Source: JAYTJL01 sp964400155
GTDB lineage: Bacteria; Patescibacteriota; Saccharimonadia; Saccharimonadales; UBA10212
DNA: 62,401 nt
Direction of reading: 5' to 3'
Assembly (NCBI GenBank): GCA_964400155.1
Contig: CAYNSQ010000003.1
Coordinates: 1-62,401, forward strand
Within the stretch, counting starts at the first letter, position 1, and every line of letters starts with the position of its first letter. The notes under the pieces are model-generated. The model was given only the letters and a program-made list of their open reading frames with translations. It was not told the DNA's origin and did not search any database. Of this stretch, positions 48,055 to 56,552 are shown piece after piece. The position numbers and the translations under genes were made by a program.

Positions 48055-49402
48055 GTAACTAGTGTTGGGGTTCCAGAATGTAGAAATGTAAAAATAACAG
48101 TACCTCCGGTGGTAACTCTAAATGTCGGTGCGGCTACGATTGCTAACGGCACCAGCACTACACTTACTTGGAGTGTTGATTCTAACACTGACCCACAATC
48201 TTGTAGCGGTTCGGGTGGGTCTTTTGCCGGCGCTAAAGGCCTTCCTCCGTATAGCGGCACTCAATCAACCGGAAACCTTGCCGGACCAGCAAGTTACACA
48301 TATACATTTACTTGCTCAAATGAGGCAGGCACAAGATCCGCCACCAGAACTGTTCAAGTACTACCGCCTCCGCCAGTTGTTAATCTTAGCGCTAGCTCTG
48401 TGTCGGTTCCTTATGGAGGTAGTACAACGCTAAACTGGACATCTACTAACCCGCCATCTACCTGTACAGCTACTGGCAACTGGAGCGGCAACAAGAGTTC
48501 GCCCAATGGCAGCCAAGTTATTAACAACATGACTAATACCGGTAGCAACATCTTTAATTTAACCTGTACTAACGCCGGTGGTGCTAGTCCGACTGCACAA
48601 GTGATTGTTCAAGTTAATGCACCACCACCTCCGACAACGACCCTAAACAGTGGTGGCGGTTCTGGTACGGAGATTATAAATCCCGGAGATACAATCACAT
48701 TAACCTGGAATGTACCAGGAGCGACTTCGTGTAATGGTTCTGGTGGGGCATTTGCCGGGCCTAAGCCAACAAGCGGCAGTATGACTATGTCGCATACGGT
48801 TGATACAAACTTTATTCTTACCTGTACAGGACCGGGTGGAACAACCAGCGATATGGTTATATGCATCGTCGATCCACCACCGCCACCACCTCCATCACCT
48901 AGTCCATCACCATCACCTAGTCCATCACCATCACCTAGTCCATCACCATCACCTAGTCCATCACNNNNNNNNNNNNNNNNNNNNNNNNNNNNNNNNNNNN
49001 NNNNNNNNNNNNNNNNNNNNNNNNNNNNNNNNNNNNNNNNNNNNNNNNNNNNNNNNNNNNNNNNCATCACCTCCGCCACCTCCGCCACCTCCGCCACCAC
49101 CCAACCCACCATCCGGTTGTTGGGTAAGTGCATCTGGTGGTGATGATTTTAGTGCCAGTGTGACTGGCTATGCTTGCCCCTACGGAGACCCGCCAATAAG
49201 CTATTCGTTTAGCTATTCATATACTGTTACCAGTCCTGGTGGTGGTACCTGTAGCGGTGGTGGCGGTGGTGGCGCTTTTAGTTTACCCAACTATGCGGGT
49301 TCAGTTTCGTGGAACTTTAATATGACCGCTTCAAACGCTGCAGGTTCTTCTGGGGCTTCAGCAGGAGGTTTTAACGGAGTAGGTGGCGGTAACGTATGTT
49401 AA
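46936..49402 (+). CDS. Second PilX-like protein: same stem, three Ig-like domains, Pro-rich end (gapped)
   Basis: Residues 1-373 are identical to the Hint-bearing PilX-like protein. The remainder differs: three Ig-like domains (about 378-470, 471-560 and 561-650), each with CTASG/CSGSG-type and TCSNEAG/TCTNAGG signatures, a PSPSPSP stretch interrupted by a 100-N gap, then PPPPPPPPNPPSGCWVSASGGDDFSASV and a Gly-rich domain ending in GGGNVC. The frame before and after the gap differs because the gap length is only nominal; I treat it as one gene. No Hint domain is seen. Ending with Cys is unusual. Confidence 0.75.
48965..49064. other. Assembly gap (100 N)
   Basis: Falls inside CCATCACCTAGT tandem repeats coding Pro-Ser, where the assembler could not place reads. 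True length unknown. Confidence 0.99.
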
Positions 49403-49535
49403 CGGATTTACTGTTGAGTTTACTAAGTCCTTTCAATTCTCTTTAGTATCCCAGTAGAGACTGATTGCTATTGATAATTAGGCGGCTTGTAGTCTGTTGT
49501 GGATTTCCTAAAACCAGCCCAAATAATTACTAAGA

Positions 49536-50351
49536 CTAAATACCACTAACACTTTTGAGGGTTTTATTTAGGTCGATGTATGCAGACTGTGATATGCACG
49601 ATTCTTGGTTGACTGTAGCCAACTGATTGTCGGGGCATTGCTTTGGCTTGTCCCCTACCTTAACAATATAGTATTTCCCTGTAACGGCGCTGACGTTAAT
49701 TTTAGGTAGTGTAACTGTTTGGTTTACTAGCAAGATGGAAACTTTTTTATCAGAATTATCTACTGTCGCGTATGATTCTTTGTCTGATGCAACAAATTTA
49801 TTTGGTTTGGTATTTAAGGCGGTTTGGATGTCTTTGGCACTAAAACCTGGTGTGTCTTTGCAGGAGCTGGCTTGATCGGTCTCACAAAATTTCTTTACTA
49901 AATCATTAGTTTCAAAAAAAAGCGTCACTGATGTATTCAGTGGTGTTCTTGCTGATGGATCTAGGTTTTGCTTATCAAAATTGATAGAGTAAGTTTTGCC
50001 AGTTTTGGCTGCTCTTTCGCTGATACTAACCTCACCCCATAATTTAGGATAATTAAACTTTAAACCTAATTCCGGATTCTTATACGTAACCCAGACTTTG
50101 GTGGCTGATTTTTGCTGGGTAAGGTCAGAATCGTCCTTGTTAACAAAGTATCCATAGACACCAACCCCAACGGTCAGTAATAGTAAGACACTAAGCACAA
50201 TATATAAACTGCGGTGTTTCTTTGTTTGATTCGTCTGAGAAATCGTTTGCGGAGGAGCTATCTCCACCTCTTTTTGAGTTTTATTCTCTTCACCCACTTT
50301 TGACCTCCATTGCTTATGGTTAATTATGGCATTTAGGTTTTTAAAAAACAA
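49536..50351 (-). CDS. Membrane-anchored protein, 271 aa, PsbP-like external domain
   Basis: N-terminal polar region of about 48 residues, one membrane helix (about 50-70, LYIVLSVLLLLTVGVGVYGYF), then an external domain with YKNPELGLKFNYPKLWGEV, typical of PsbP/CarboxypepD-like lipid- or cargo-binding domains in Gram-positive secreted proteins. Two Cys pairs (KFCETDQASSC, QCPDN, ESCISQ). Divergent with 50381, with only 29 bases between. ATG 50351 may be too early; the next in-frame candidates are internal. Region 49403-49535 shows no feature. Confidence 0.7.
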   Translation of the reverse strand: MFFKNLNAIINHKQWRSKVGEENKTQKEVEIAPPQTISQTNQTKKHRSLYIVLSVLLLLTVGVGVYGYFVNKDDSDLTQQKSATKVWVTYKNPELGLKFNYPKLWGEVSISERAAKTGKTYSINFDKQNLDPSARTPLNTSVTLFFETNDLVKKFCETDQASSCKDTPGFSAKDIQTALNTKPNKFVASDKESYATVDNSDKKVSILLVNQTVTLPKINVSAVTGKYYIVKVGDKPKQCPDNQLATVNQESCISQSAYIDLNKTLKSVSGI

Positions 50352-50368
50352 CCTTCTGATAGACTGGA

Positions 50369-50374
50369 TATGAT
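50369..50374 (+). promoter_or_regulatory. -10 box of the 50381 gene, leaderless arrangement
   Basis: TATGAT ends 6 bases before ATG 50381. Confidence 0.4.
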
Positions 50375-50380
50375 AGCTAT

Positions 50381-51085
50381 ATGGAAGGTAGTAAATCCGT
50401 TAAACATTTCTCACGTGTGCCAATCATTCTGGGTCTTGTGGTTGTTTGCGTGATTGGTTACGTTTTATTGCACCATAAACTTGCCGATACAAAAAAATAC
50501 AACCTGAATAATTTTAGTCTGTTTAGGTTGGGGGGCAACACTTCAGGTACTGGAATTAGTTTTGAAAAGCCAAAAGAGTTCGAACAGACATCAAACACAA
50601 TCAATCTAAAAACTGAAGCGCAGTTTGGCGATTCGGCTTCTGTCTCGATTAAGGACGGTATAAAATTAGTCAATTTGGCCAGTACTTCAGCCGTACCTTC
50701 TGAAAATCCAATAAACAGGGAATATATTAGCTCTCTTGCAACATTACTTAATAACCATAACAGTGATGATTATAAAAAATACACAACTCCACTTTTTGAT
50801 TTTGTTAAAAGACGCTCACTTGAAAGCACAGTTATTAAGTTTGATAATGCCCAACAACTTAGCCTGCCAAACCTTAAAAGTAAAGATGGCACCAAAGTAG
50901 CCTGGGATTTTAAATTCAGTGGTACCGACAAAAAACACCCTGGCTATAAAATAAAAGGGGATTTCATAGTAATTACGACCTCTAAAGGGTTTTATTATTT
51001 TTTCTTAATGTCTAAAGATTCTACTTGGGATGCTAATCAAGAGGCCTGGACAAAAGTTATAAATAGTATCAAGGTTGATCAGTAA
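50381..51085 (+). CDS. Membrane-anchored protein, 234 aa, paralog of 44864
   Basis: One membrane helix (about residues 11-30), then an external domain sharing FEKPKEF and the end AWTKVINSIKVDQ with the 266-residue protein at 44864-45664. Both contain a Lys/Asp-rich region and the same C-terminal residues VDQ. No known family. A TATGAT 6 bases upstream suggests a leaderless mRNA. The stop is 6 bases from the convergent Xer gene. Confidence 0.7.
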   Translation: MEGSKSVKHFSRVPIILGLVVVCVIGYVLLHHKLADTKKYNLNNFSLFRLGGNTSGTGISFEKPKEFEQTSNTINLKTEAQFGDSASVSIKDGIKLVNLASTSAVPSENPINREYISSLATLLNNHNSDDYKKYTTPLFDFVKRRSLESTVIKFDNAQQLSLPNLKSKDGTKVAWDFKFSGTDKKHPGYKIKGDFIVITTSKGFYYFFLMSKDSTWDANQEAWTKVINSIKVDQ

Positions 51086-51091
51086 ATTTTG

Positions 51092-52015
51092 CTACTTGGA
51101 CTTGCCGTGGAATTTTTCGTGAACTTCTTTTAAGTGAGGGTCTGTAACATGGGTATATATCTGAGTTGTAGCAATGTTGCTATGGCCTAGCATGGCTTGA
51201 ACGCTTCTAAGATCAGCCCCATTCATAAGTAGATCGGTTGCAAAAGAATGTCGGAGTGTATGAGGACTAACATGTTTTGTAATGCCGGCTAGAAGGGCAT
51301 AGCGGGCTACCATTCGTTGAATAGATCTGGCAGTTAATCTCTGTAGGTTACCGCTATTGTCAATTCCTTTCGTTCCGCTGTATCTAATAAATAATGGACG
51401 GGCATTGTCAGTTCGCATTTCAAGATACTTGGCTATCCATTCAGCCGCTTCTTCGCTGATGAATATTGGTCTATCTTTTTGGCCTTTACCGCGCACCATA
51501 AATTCACGTCTTTTTAGGTTGATATGGTCGCGGTCTAGGCTAACTAGTTCTGATACACGTAGCCCGCTAGAAAAAAGCAGTTCTATTATGGCTCGGTCGC
51601 GCAGTCCCGGCATGGTGGCTATCTTAGGCTGAGAGGCAAGTCTATCTAATTCTTCAGGAGTTAAAAAATTTACTTGTGGACGAGATACCCGAGCAAGTTC
51701 TATCTTGTCAGCGGACATAGCTGGAATTTCTCTCTTGCTGCAAAATTTCAAAAAAGAACGCAGGGCAATTAAGTGATAGTTTTGAGTTGTTTTGGAAAGT
51801 TCGTCGCTGGAATTAGTCCCAAGGCGGTTGAGCCATAGACGCCACTTTCTAATCATTTCTACATCTATGTCAGAAACTTTAATTTCGCCGGCATAGTCAG
51901 ACAAGCGAGTGAGATAATGAGAATAGTTTTGTATGGTTTTTGATGAACGGTTTTGTTCTAGCTCTAAGTATTCTAAGAACTGCTCGACTGCCGTGTCGTA
52001 CAATATATCCGCCAT
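51092..52015 (-). CDS. xerC: Tyrosine recombinase, XerC/XerD-like
   Basis: 307 residues: N-terminal SAM-like core-binding domain (QFLEYLELEQNRSSKTIQNY), catalytic Arg153 (SGLRVSE), Lys in GKGQKDRP, His252-x-x-Arg255 (HTLRHSFAT), His278 (GHSNIA) and nucleophile Tyr287 (QIYTHV). XerC/XerD resolve chromosome dimers at dif with FtsK, which lies at 19209. A single Xer in a small genome would fit a XerH/XerS-like one-recombinase system, but another copy may lie outside the window. No dif-like site was identified. Confidence 0.93.
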   Translation of the reverse strand: MADILYDTAVEQFLEYLELEQNRSSKTIQNYSHYLTRLSDYAGEIKVSDIDVEMIRKWRLWLNRLGTNSSDELSKTTQNYHLIALRSFLKFCSKREIPAMSADKIELARVSRPQVNFLTPEELDRLASQPKIATMPGLRDRAIIELLFSSGLRVSELVSLDRDHINLKRREFMVRGKGQKDRPIFISEEAAEWIAKYLEMRTDNARPLFIRYSGTKGIDNSGNLQRLTARSIQRMVARYALLAGITKHVSPHTLRHSFATDLLMNGADLRSVQAMLGHSNIATTQIYTHVTDPHLKEVHEKFHGKSK

Positions 52016-52072
52016 ACAATTAGTTTATAGTTTTTAGTTGATTGTTTATAGTCTAAAATCATTTACTTTTTT

Positions 52073-52155
52073 ACCATGCGTATACCAGATACTGTTTTTC
52101 AAGGTGAACGGTTCACGGAAAAGGCATAGCGAACGGCGCATGGTAAACCGTGAAC
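52073..52155. other. Interleaved inverted repeats upstream of ndk
   Basis: ACCATGCG (52073-52080) pairs with CGCATGGT (52137-52144), and GTTCACGG (52111-52118) pairs with CCGTGAAC (52148-52155), all perfect. The order A-B-A'-B' is pseudoknot-like in RNA. An AGTTTATAG-type short repeat precedes (52022-52052). The region 52016-52202 has no gene that I recognise. Confidence 0.5.
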
Positions 52156-52202
52156 AGCTGATTGAACAATATCTATGTCCAATTGCTACTTATGTTTACA
52201 TC

Positions 52203-52211
52203 TGTTAAAAT
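52203..52211 (+). promoter_or_regulatory. Extended -10 of ndk, leaderless arrangement
   Basis: TGTTAAAAT; ends 7 bases before the ATG at 52219. Confidence 0.5.
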
Positions 52212-52218
52212 GGAGTAT

Positions 52219-52770
52219 ATGCAAGAAAAAACATTGGTTCTGTTAAAACCAGACGCCGTCGCGCGTGGTCTGGTGGGCGAAATAATTAATCGTTTTGAAA
52301 AAGCCGGGCTGGTTCTGGTGGCTGCAAAAATGGTTACACCTACTGAAGATTTGGCTAACAAACATTATCCAACGGACAGACGACCTTTTATTGAAGGCAT
52401 GGGCAACAAAACCTTGGAGACCTACCAAGAACACGGTATTGACGCCAAAGAAGATCTTGGTACTGATGATGCACACGAAATTGGTTTGAAAATTCAGGGC
52501 TGGATGGTGGGTTTTATAACTTCCGGGCCGGTTATGGCCATTGTCCTGCAGGGCGATAACGCTATAGCCAAAGTTAGAGAAATGGCCGGCCATACTGTTC
52601 CGGCTAAGGCAGACGCCGGCACCATTCGAGGTGATTACTCAAACGACACTCCGGTACTTGCCAACAAAGAGAAAAGGCCAATACTAAATTTGGTTCATGC
52701 CTCTGGGGATAAAGAAGAAGCAGACTTCGAAATCAACCTTTGGTTTACCCCTGACGAACTGCAAGCCTAA
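52219..52770 (+). CDS. ndk: Nucleoside-diphosphate kinase (long form)
   Basis: 183 residues from ATG 52219 (MQEKTLVLLKPDAVARGLVG, the normal Ndk start; an in-frame ATG at 52162 would add 19 residues upstream of the -10 box). Active-site His160 is in NLVHASGDKEEA. VGFITSGPVMAIVLQGDNAI and GTIRGDYSNDTP are conserved. It balances NTP and dNTP pools. About 40 residues longer than the usual 140-150: an insertion after residue 49 (TDRRPFIEGMGNKTLETYQE) of a kind found in other long Ndk proteins. Confidence 0.95.
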   Translation: MQEKTLVLLKPDAVARGLVGEIINRFEKAGLVLVAAKMVTPTEDLANKHYPTDRRPFIEGMGNKTLETYQEHGIDAKEDLGTDDAHEIGLKIQGWMVGFITSGPVMAIVLQGDNAIAKVREMAGHTVPAKADAGTIRGDYSNDTPVLANKEKRPILNLVHASGDKEEADFEINLWFTPDELQA

Positions 52771-52877
52771 AATATAATGTTCAATCTATATACAAACTCA
52801 TATTTACAAGAGAGTAATTAATTAACACCCACAGCCCCAAAGCTAAAGTTCATACTGGCTGTTGCTTAGCTAACGGA

Positions 52878-54377
52878 TTAGTTTATTCCGTGAATGGTTA
52901 GAAGTTCCACTGGGGCAAAATCATCGGTTAGAATTTTGGTATATTTAAAGCTGTTGGGCTGGTTGGCTGTATGAAATGTTCTGGCACCTGATGCTATTAA
53001 CTGTGAATTGATTTGTTTGTCAATTGTATTTGAAGAAGCTACTAATAGCAGGTTTTGGGCTATTGTCTTTGGTATATTGCCGTCAACTTGATAGAAATCA
53101 ATTCCATTGAAGACTGATTCATAAGTCGCCACAAGTGCACCTGTTAACATAGACCTGCTACCGTTGACGCTAGAAATGACATTGAGTACTACTATTCCAT
53201 CTGAAGATAAACTATTTTGAGCCTTTTGCACCGCTTGCTTGGTCATTAGCTGGTAAGGTGGGACTAGAGACGTAAATACATCTAAAAAGATAATGTCATA
53301 TTTATCTTTGGATTCATTTAAGAACTGACGACCGTCTTGGTTAATGATGTTAACGTTGGGTGGCTGTTGGAAGTTGAAGTACTTCTTGGCAACAACAGTT
53401 AACTGAGGATCAATTTCAACTACATCAATTTTGGTGTTTGGATAAACACTGGCAGTATACTCTGGAAAGCTAAAACTCCCACCACCTATTATTAAAATAT
53501 TTTTAGCTTGGGGTTGGGCTTTGAGGACTTCAGCAAATGCCTTAGTGTAACTAAAAACCAAATCCTTGCTTCCACCTTTGAAAACACCGGACTGCCAGGC
53601 CAAGTTATCCATCTGTAACACTCGTATCGGTTTGTTATCGTAATACCTATCTGTAATCAGGATTCGTGAATATTGTGTATCAAAGTCGTCTACCACTGAG
53701 GAGTCAACCAAAGTTGCGTGGGGTGCAAACAGCAGCATGCAAAAAGCCATCATAAGCAGAAAAATTCTAAAAGCCAGGAAGTACTTAACTGAAAGAAACA
53801 AGCTGGTCAGTATCAGAACTATGCTCAACCAAGTCAAAATATAGCGGCTGCCTAGCAAGTAAAAAAGTACGTATCCAGTTATAAAAGTTCCAAACAAAGA
53901 CCCAAGTGTTCCTGCGGCGCTAATGCGGGACAGGGAAGAACCGCTAGAACTTAATTTGGTTATACTTAGCCTTGCCAGGTATGGAGAGATCATTCCCATT
54001 AGAAAAGTTGGAATGCTAAAAAGTATAAGGCTAGCTAGTAATGCTTGCCAGCGCAGTGAAATTGGTTGCTGAGAAATTGTACTAAGTACCCAGTCTTTCA
54101 AGACAATAACTAATATCAAAGCTATAGCTGAGCCAAGAAGTAATAACACTACATCATTGGCTGACTTACGCTGGTCGGCAACAATACCCCCAGTAGCATA
54201 ACCGGCAGCTAAGGCCGCTAAGATCACACCAATTACACTCGTCCAGGTGTATATAGTAGTGCCAATATAGGGGGCCACTATGCGTGCGGCGGTTAACTCA
54301 AAGGCCAGCACTGTTCCGCCAACTACAAAACTCACTAGTTCTAATTTATATTTTTGTATATATGCAGGGATGTTCAT
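52878..54377 (-). CDS. Spermidine-synthase-like membrane protein
   Basis: 499 residues. Residues 1 to about 230 have seven or more membrane helices (VSFVVGGTVLAFELTAARIVAPYIG opens the domain), as in fused MFS/spermidine-synthase proteins. From about residue 285, a Rossmann-like methyltransferase/aminopropyltransferase fold: NILIIGGGSFSFPEYTA, KIDVVEIDPQLTVVAKKYF, DGRQFLNESKDKYDIIFLDVF. True spermidine synthase needs GGGDG-type glycine loop with Asp; here it reads GGGSF, so the reaction may differ. The ATG is only 3 bases after the CCA of tRNA-Arg. Region 52771-52877 has no feature. Confidence 0.85.
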   Translation of the reverse strand: MNIPAYIQKYKLELVSFVVGGTVLAFELTAARIVAPYIGTTIYTWTSVIGVILAALAAGYATGGIVADQRKSANDVVLLLLGSAIALILVIVLKDWVLSTISQQPISLRWQALLASLILFSIPTFLMGMISPYLARLSITKLSSSGSSLSRISAAGTLGSLFGTFITGYVLFYLLGSRYILTWLSIVLILTSLFLSVKYFLAFRIFLLMMAFCMLLFAPHATLVDSSVVDDFDTQYSRILITDRYYDNKPIRVLQMDNLAWQSGVFKGGSKDLVFSYTKAFAEVLKAQPQAKNILIIGGGSFSFPEYTASVYPNTKIDVVEIDPQLTVVAKKYFNFQQPPNVNIINQDGRQFLNESKDKYDIIFLDVFTSLVPPYQLMTKQAVQKAQNSLSSDGIVVLNVISSVNGSRSMLTGALVATYESVFNGIDFYQVDGNIPKTIAQNLLLVASSNTIDKQINSQLIASGARTFHTANQPNSFKYTKILTDDFAPVELLTIHGIN

Positions 54378-54380
54378 ATT

Positions 54381-54456
54381 TGGTGACCCGGGTAGGAGTC
54401 GAACCTACAACCTTTTCCTTAGGACGGAGCTGCTCTATCCATTGAGCTACCGGGCC
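54381..54456 (-). tRNA. tRNA-Arg (CCT)
   Basis: 76 bases with encoded CCA. The acceptor arms GGCCCGG and CCGGGTC pair with one G-U; the D stem GCTC/GAGC and T stem GTAGG/CCTAC with loop TTCGACT are perfect. The anticodon loop GTCCTAA gives CCT. The anticodon stem has only three good pairs: GCTCC against GGAAA, with C-A and G-A mismatches at its top. Confidence 0.85.
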
Positions 54457-54588
54457 CTACAACTTAATTCTATAGGGGCAATGGCGTAACGACAACTTCT
54501 TAATGTATCTATTGACAGATAAACATATTAGCATTAGCATTAGCCTATAACAATGAAGGCTAATATAAATGCCTAAAAAGACAAAAAT

Positions 54589-56547
54589 ATGCCACTAAAA
54601 CCAGCAACAAAACCTGAAGTTAAAAAAAATTTTTTCAAAAACGCAAAATTTTCTAGGCAACATATTCTTATTTTCTCATTGGTCTTTGGCGTTATAGGTG
54701 GACTTTTAATATATAGGAGTTTTGCAGCTGGTTCTAACCCCGACGGCACTTGGGAAAATGGCATGGGAACATTTTCGAATTTGGAATGCCCTCATCCCGA
54801 CACACAGTTTGCCCGTGTTACCAACCCAGTACGCACCGGTAAATATGCGGCTAAGTTTCACGAAACAGCGGCCGATGTATGGCCTGGCAATAACATAGTT
54901 AGATGTTTAGCAGCTGATTATAATACCGGTGAGAATACTGGCGATGAATATTACTATAGTCTTTCTGTTTATATACCAAGTCCGGGGCTTTCTAACAATT
55001 TAATCTGGGAACTTCATCATAGAGCAGAGCTATACAACAACCAGAATTGCGGAGTGGCACCTTTTGCCTTAAATAGCAGGGACGGCGGAATGACTTTTAG
55101 AATTTCTACTGGTAATTGTACCGTCGGTAGCGGTTATCAAATTTGGGAGCCTCAAATCCCAATCCCCAATTTGGCATCACAGCCACTTAACACATGGATA
55201 GACTTTGTCTTTCATATTAAATTTACCGAATCAAACTCAGGTATTGTCGAAGTGTACGATCGGATAGGTAATGGAGCCTGGAGCAGGCAAATTAGCCGGA
55301 GCGGTATACCTACAATGCCATATTGTGATAGTTGCGGAGTACATAACCTAAGTCTGTATACAGAGATGGGACTCTATGTAGGCAGTAGCTACAATGACTC
55401 AGATACGGTTTATCTGGATAATTATCTTCGCCACGCATCTTTAGCAGCCGCACAAGCAGTAGCTGACGGTGGTGCAGTGACACCTTCTCCAACGCCCAGT
55501 CCATCTCCCACGCCAACCCCTCCTCCCGCAGCCAACTCACCAACTATTACCCAAAACATCACCGCCGGCCAAACTCTCTCCGGTACAATCAACTGGACAG
55601 CCGCTACTACCGCTACCAATATAGCCAAGGTAGAGTTTGCCATTGACGGCAACACTAACAACACCACTGACACTTCCGCTCCATTCTCCCGAACCCTAGA
55701 CACCACAACCCTAAGCAACGGTAGTCACAATCTTGGTCTAACTGTCACTTTGAGCGATGGTACAGTCCTCTGGCAACCCTACCAAATAGGTGACGTTACG
55801 GTTAATAACTCTACTTCTACTACCACCCCACCCCCAACCTCCACTCCTACTCCCACTCCACCTCCAACCACCACTCCACCTCCACCATCATCTACTACTC
55901 CCACCATCACCCAGAACATTAGCTCCGGCCAAACTCTCTCCGGCACCATCAAATGGACAGCTAGCACTACCGCCACCAACATAGCCTCGGTATCCTTTGA
56001 CATGGACTATAACAAAGCTCTAAGTACAGTCGATACCACAGCACCATTCTCCAGAAGCCTAGATACTACTAAATATGCTAACGGCAGCCATGTGCTAGGC
56101 CTCAGCATTACTCTTAATGACGGCACAGTCCTCTGGCAACCCTACCAAATAGGCAGTGTCACTTTCAGTAACACCACTCCAACCCCATCACCAGCCCCAA
56201 CTCCACCCCCACCACCTACGTCTGACACCCAAGCCCCATCCGCCCCGGGTAACTTTAGAGTCTCCGCCACCGGCAAGAACAATGTCTCCCTAGCCTGGAA
56301 TGCTAGCACCGACAATGTAGCTGTCACAAGCTATAAACTCTATAGAAATAATAACTCTACTCCTATATACACCGGTCCAGCCCTCAGCCTCAATAACTAC
56401 GACCTAGGAGCTAAGACTAGCTATAGCTACTATGTAACAGCTACCGATAAAGCCGGCAATACCTCACCACCTAGCGCCAAGGTCTGTGTTGCTAAATGGT
56501 CCTGGTGGAGTAACTTCAGCAGAAGTAGAAGCTGGAAGTATTGTTAG
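54589..56547 (+). CDS. Surface polysaccharide-lyase-like protein with Ig and Fn3 modules
   Basis: 652 residues. A polar N-terminus, one membrane helix (about 22-43) ending in the FAAG sequence seen also in the next gene. Residues about 45-285 resemble polysaccharide lyase/concanavalin-like domains (GTWENGMGTFSNLECPHPD, VYIPSPGLSNNLIWELHHRAE, WIDFVFHIKFTESNSGIVEVY). Then PTPSPSPTPTPPP, an Ig-like module (about 315-410), a Pro/Thr linker, a second copy of the module (about 440-530), a linker and an Fn3-like domain (about 545-630). The last 20 residues (AKWSWWSNFSRSRSWKYC) come from a sequence repeated at 58475; a +1 frame reads better (see findings). It may degrade host or matrix glycans. Confidence 0.75.
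   Translation: MPLKPATKPEVKKNFFKNAKFSRQHILIFSLVFGVIGGLLIYRSFAAGSNPDGTWENGMGTFSNLECPHPDTQFARVTNPVRTGKYAAKFHETAADVWPGNNIVRCLAADYNTGENTGDEYYYSLSVYIPSPGLSNNLIWELHHRAELYNNQNCGVAPFALNSRDGGMTFRISTGNCTVGSGYQIWEPQIPIPNLASQPLNTWIDFVFHIKFTESNSGIVEVYDRIGNGAWSRQISRSGIPTMPYCDSCGVHNLSLYTEMGLYVGSSYNDSDTVYLDNYLRHASLAAAQAVADGGAVTPSPTPSPSPTPTPPPAANSPTITQNITAGQTLSGTINWTAATTATNIAKVEFAIDGNTNNTTDTSAPFSRTLDTTTLSNGSHNLGLTVTLSDGTVLWQPYQIGDVTVNNSTSTTTPPPTSTPTPTPPPTTTPPPPSSTTPTITQNISSGQTLSGTIKWTASTTATNIASVSFDMDYNKALSTVDTTAPFSRSLDTTKYANGSHVLGLSITLNDGTVLWQPYQIGSVTFSNTTPTPSPAPTPPPPPTSDTQAPSAPGNFRVSATGKNNVSLAWNASTDNVAVTSYKLYRNNNSTPIYTGPALSLNNYDLGAKTSYSYYVTATDKAGNTSPPSAKVCVAKWSWWSNFSRSRSWKYC
55820..55874 (+). repeat. 55-bp direct repeat, Pro/Thr linker, copy 1
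   Basis: Identical to 58320-58374, where it abuts the assembly gap. Encodes the TTTPPPTSTPTPTPPPTTT linker. Confidence 0.9.
56493..56547 (+). repeat. 55-bp direct repeat at the C-terminus, copy 1
   Basis: Identical to 58475-58529, immediately after the second gap. Identity stops exactly after the TAG stop of the annotated frame. Confidence 0.9.
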
Positions 56548-56552
56548 TGAAA

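Noticed and set aside
56486..56552. Longer start for the second surface enzyme that would include NGPGGVTSAEVEAGSIV
   Set aside because: It would put a tail module before a membrane anchor; the ATG at 56553 gives the same N-terminal layout as the neighbour.
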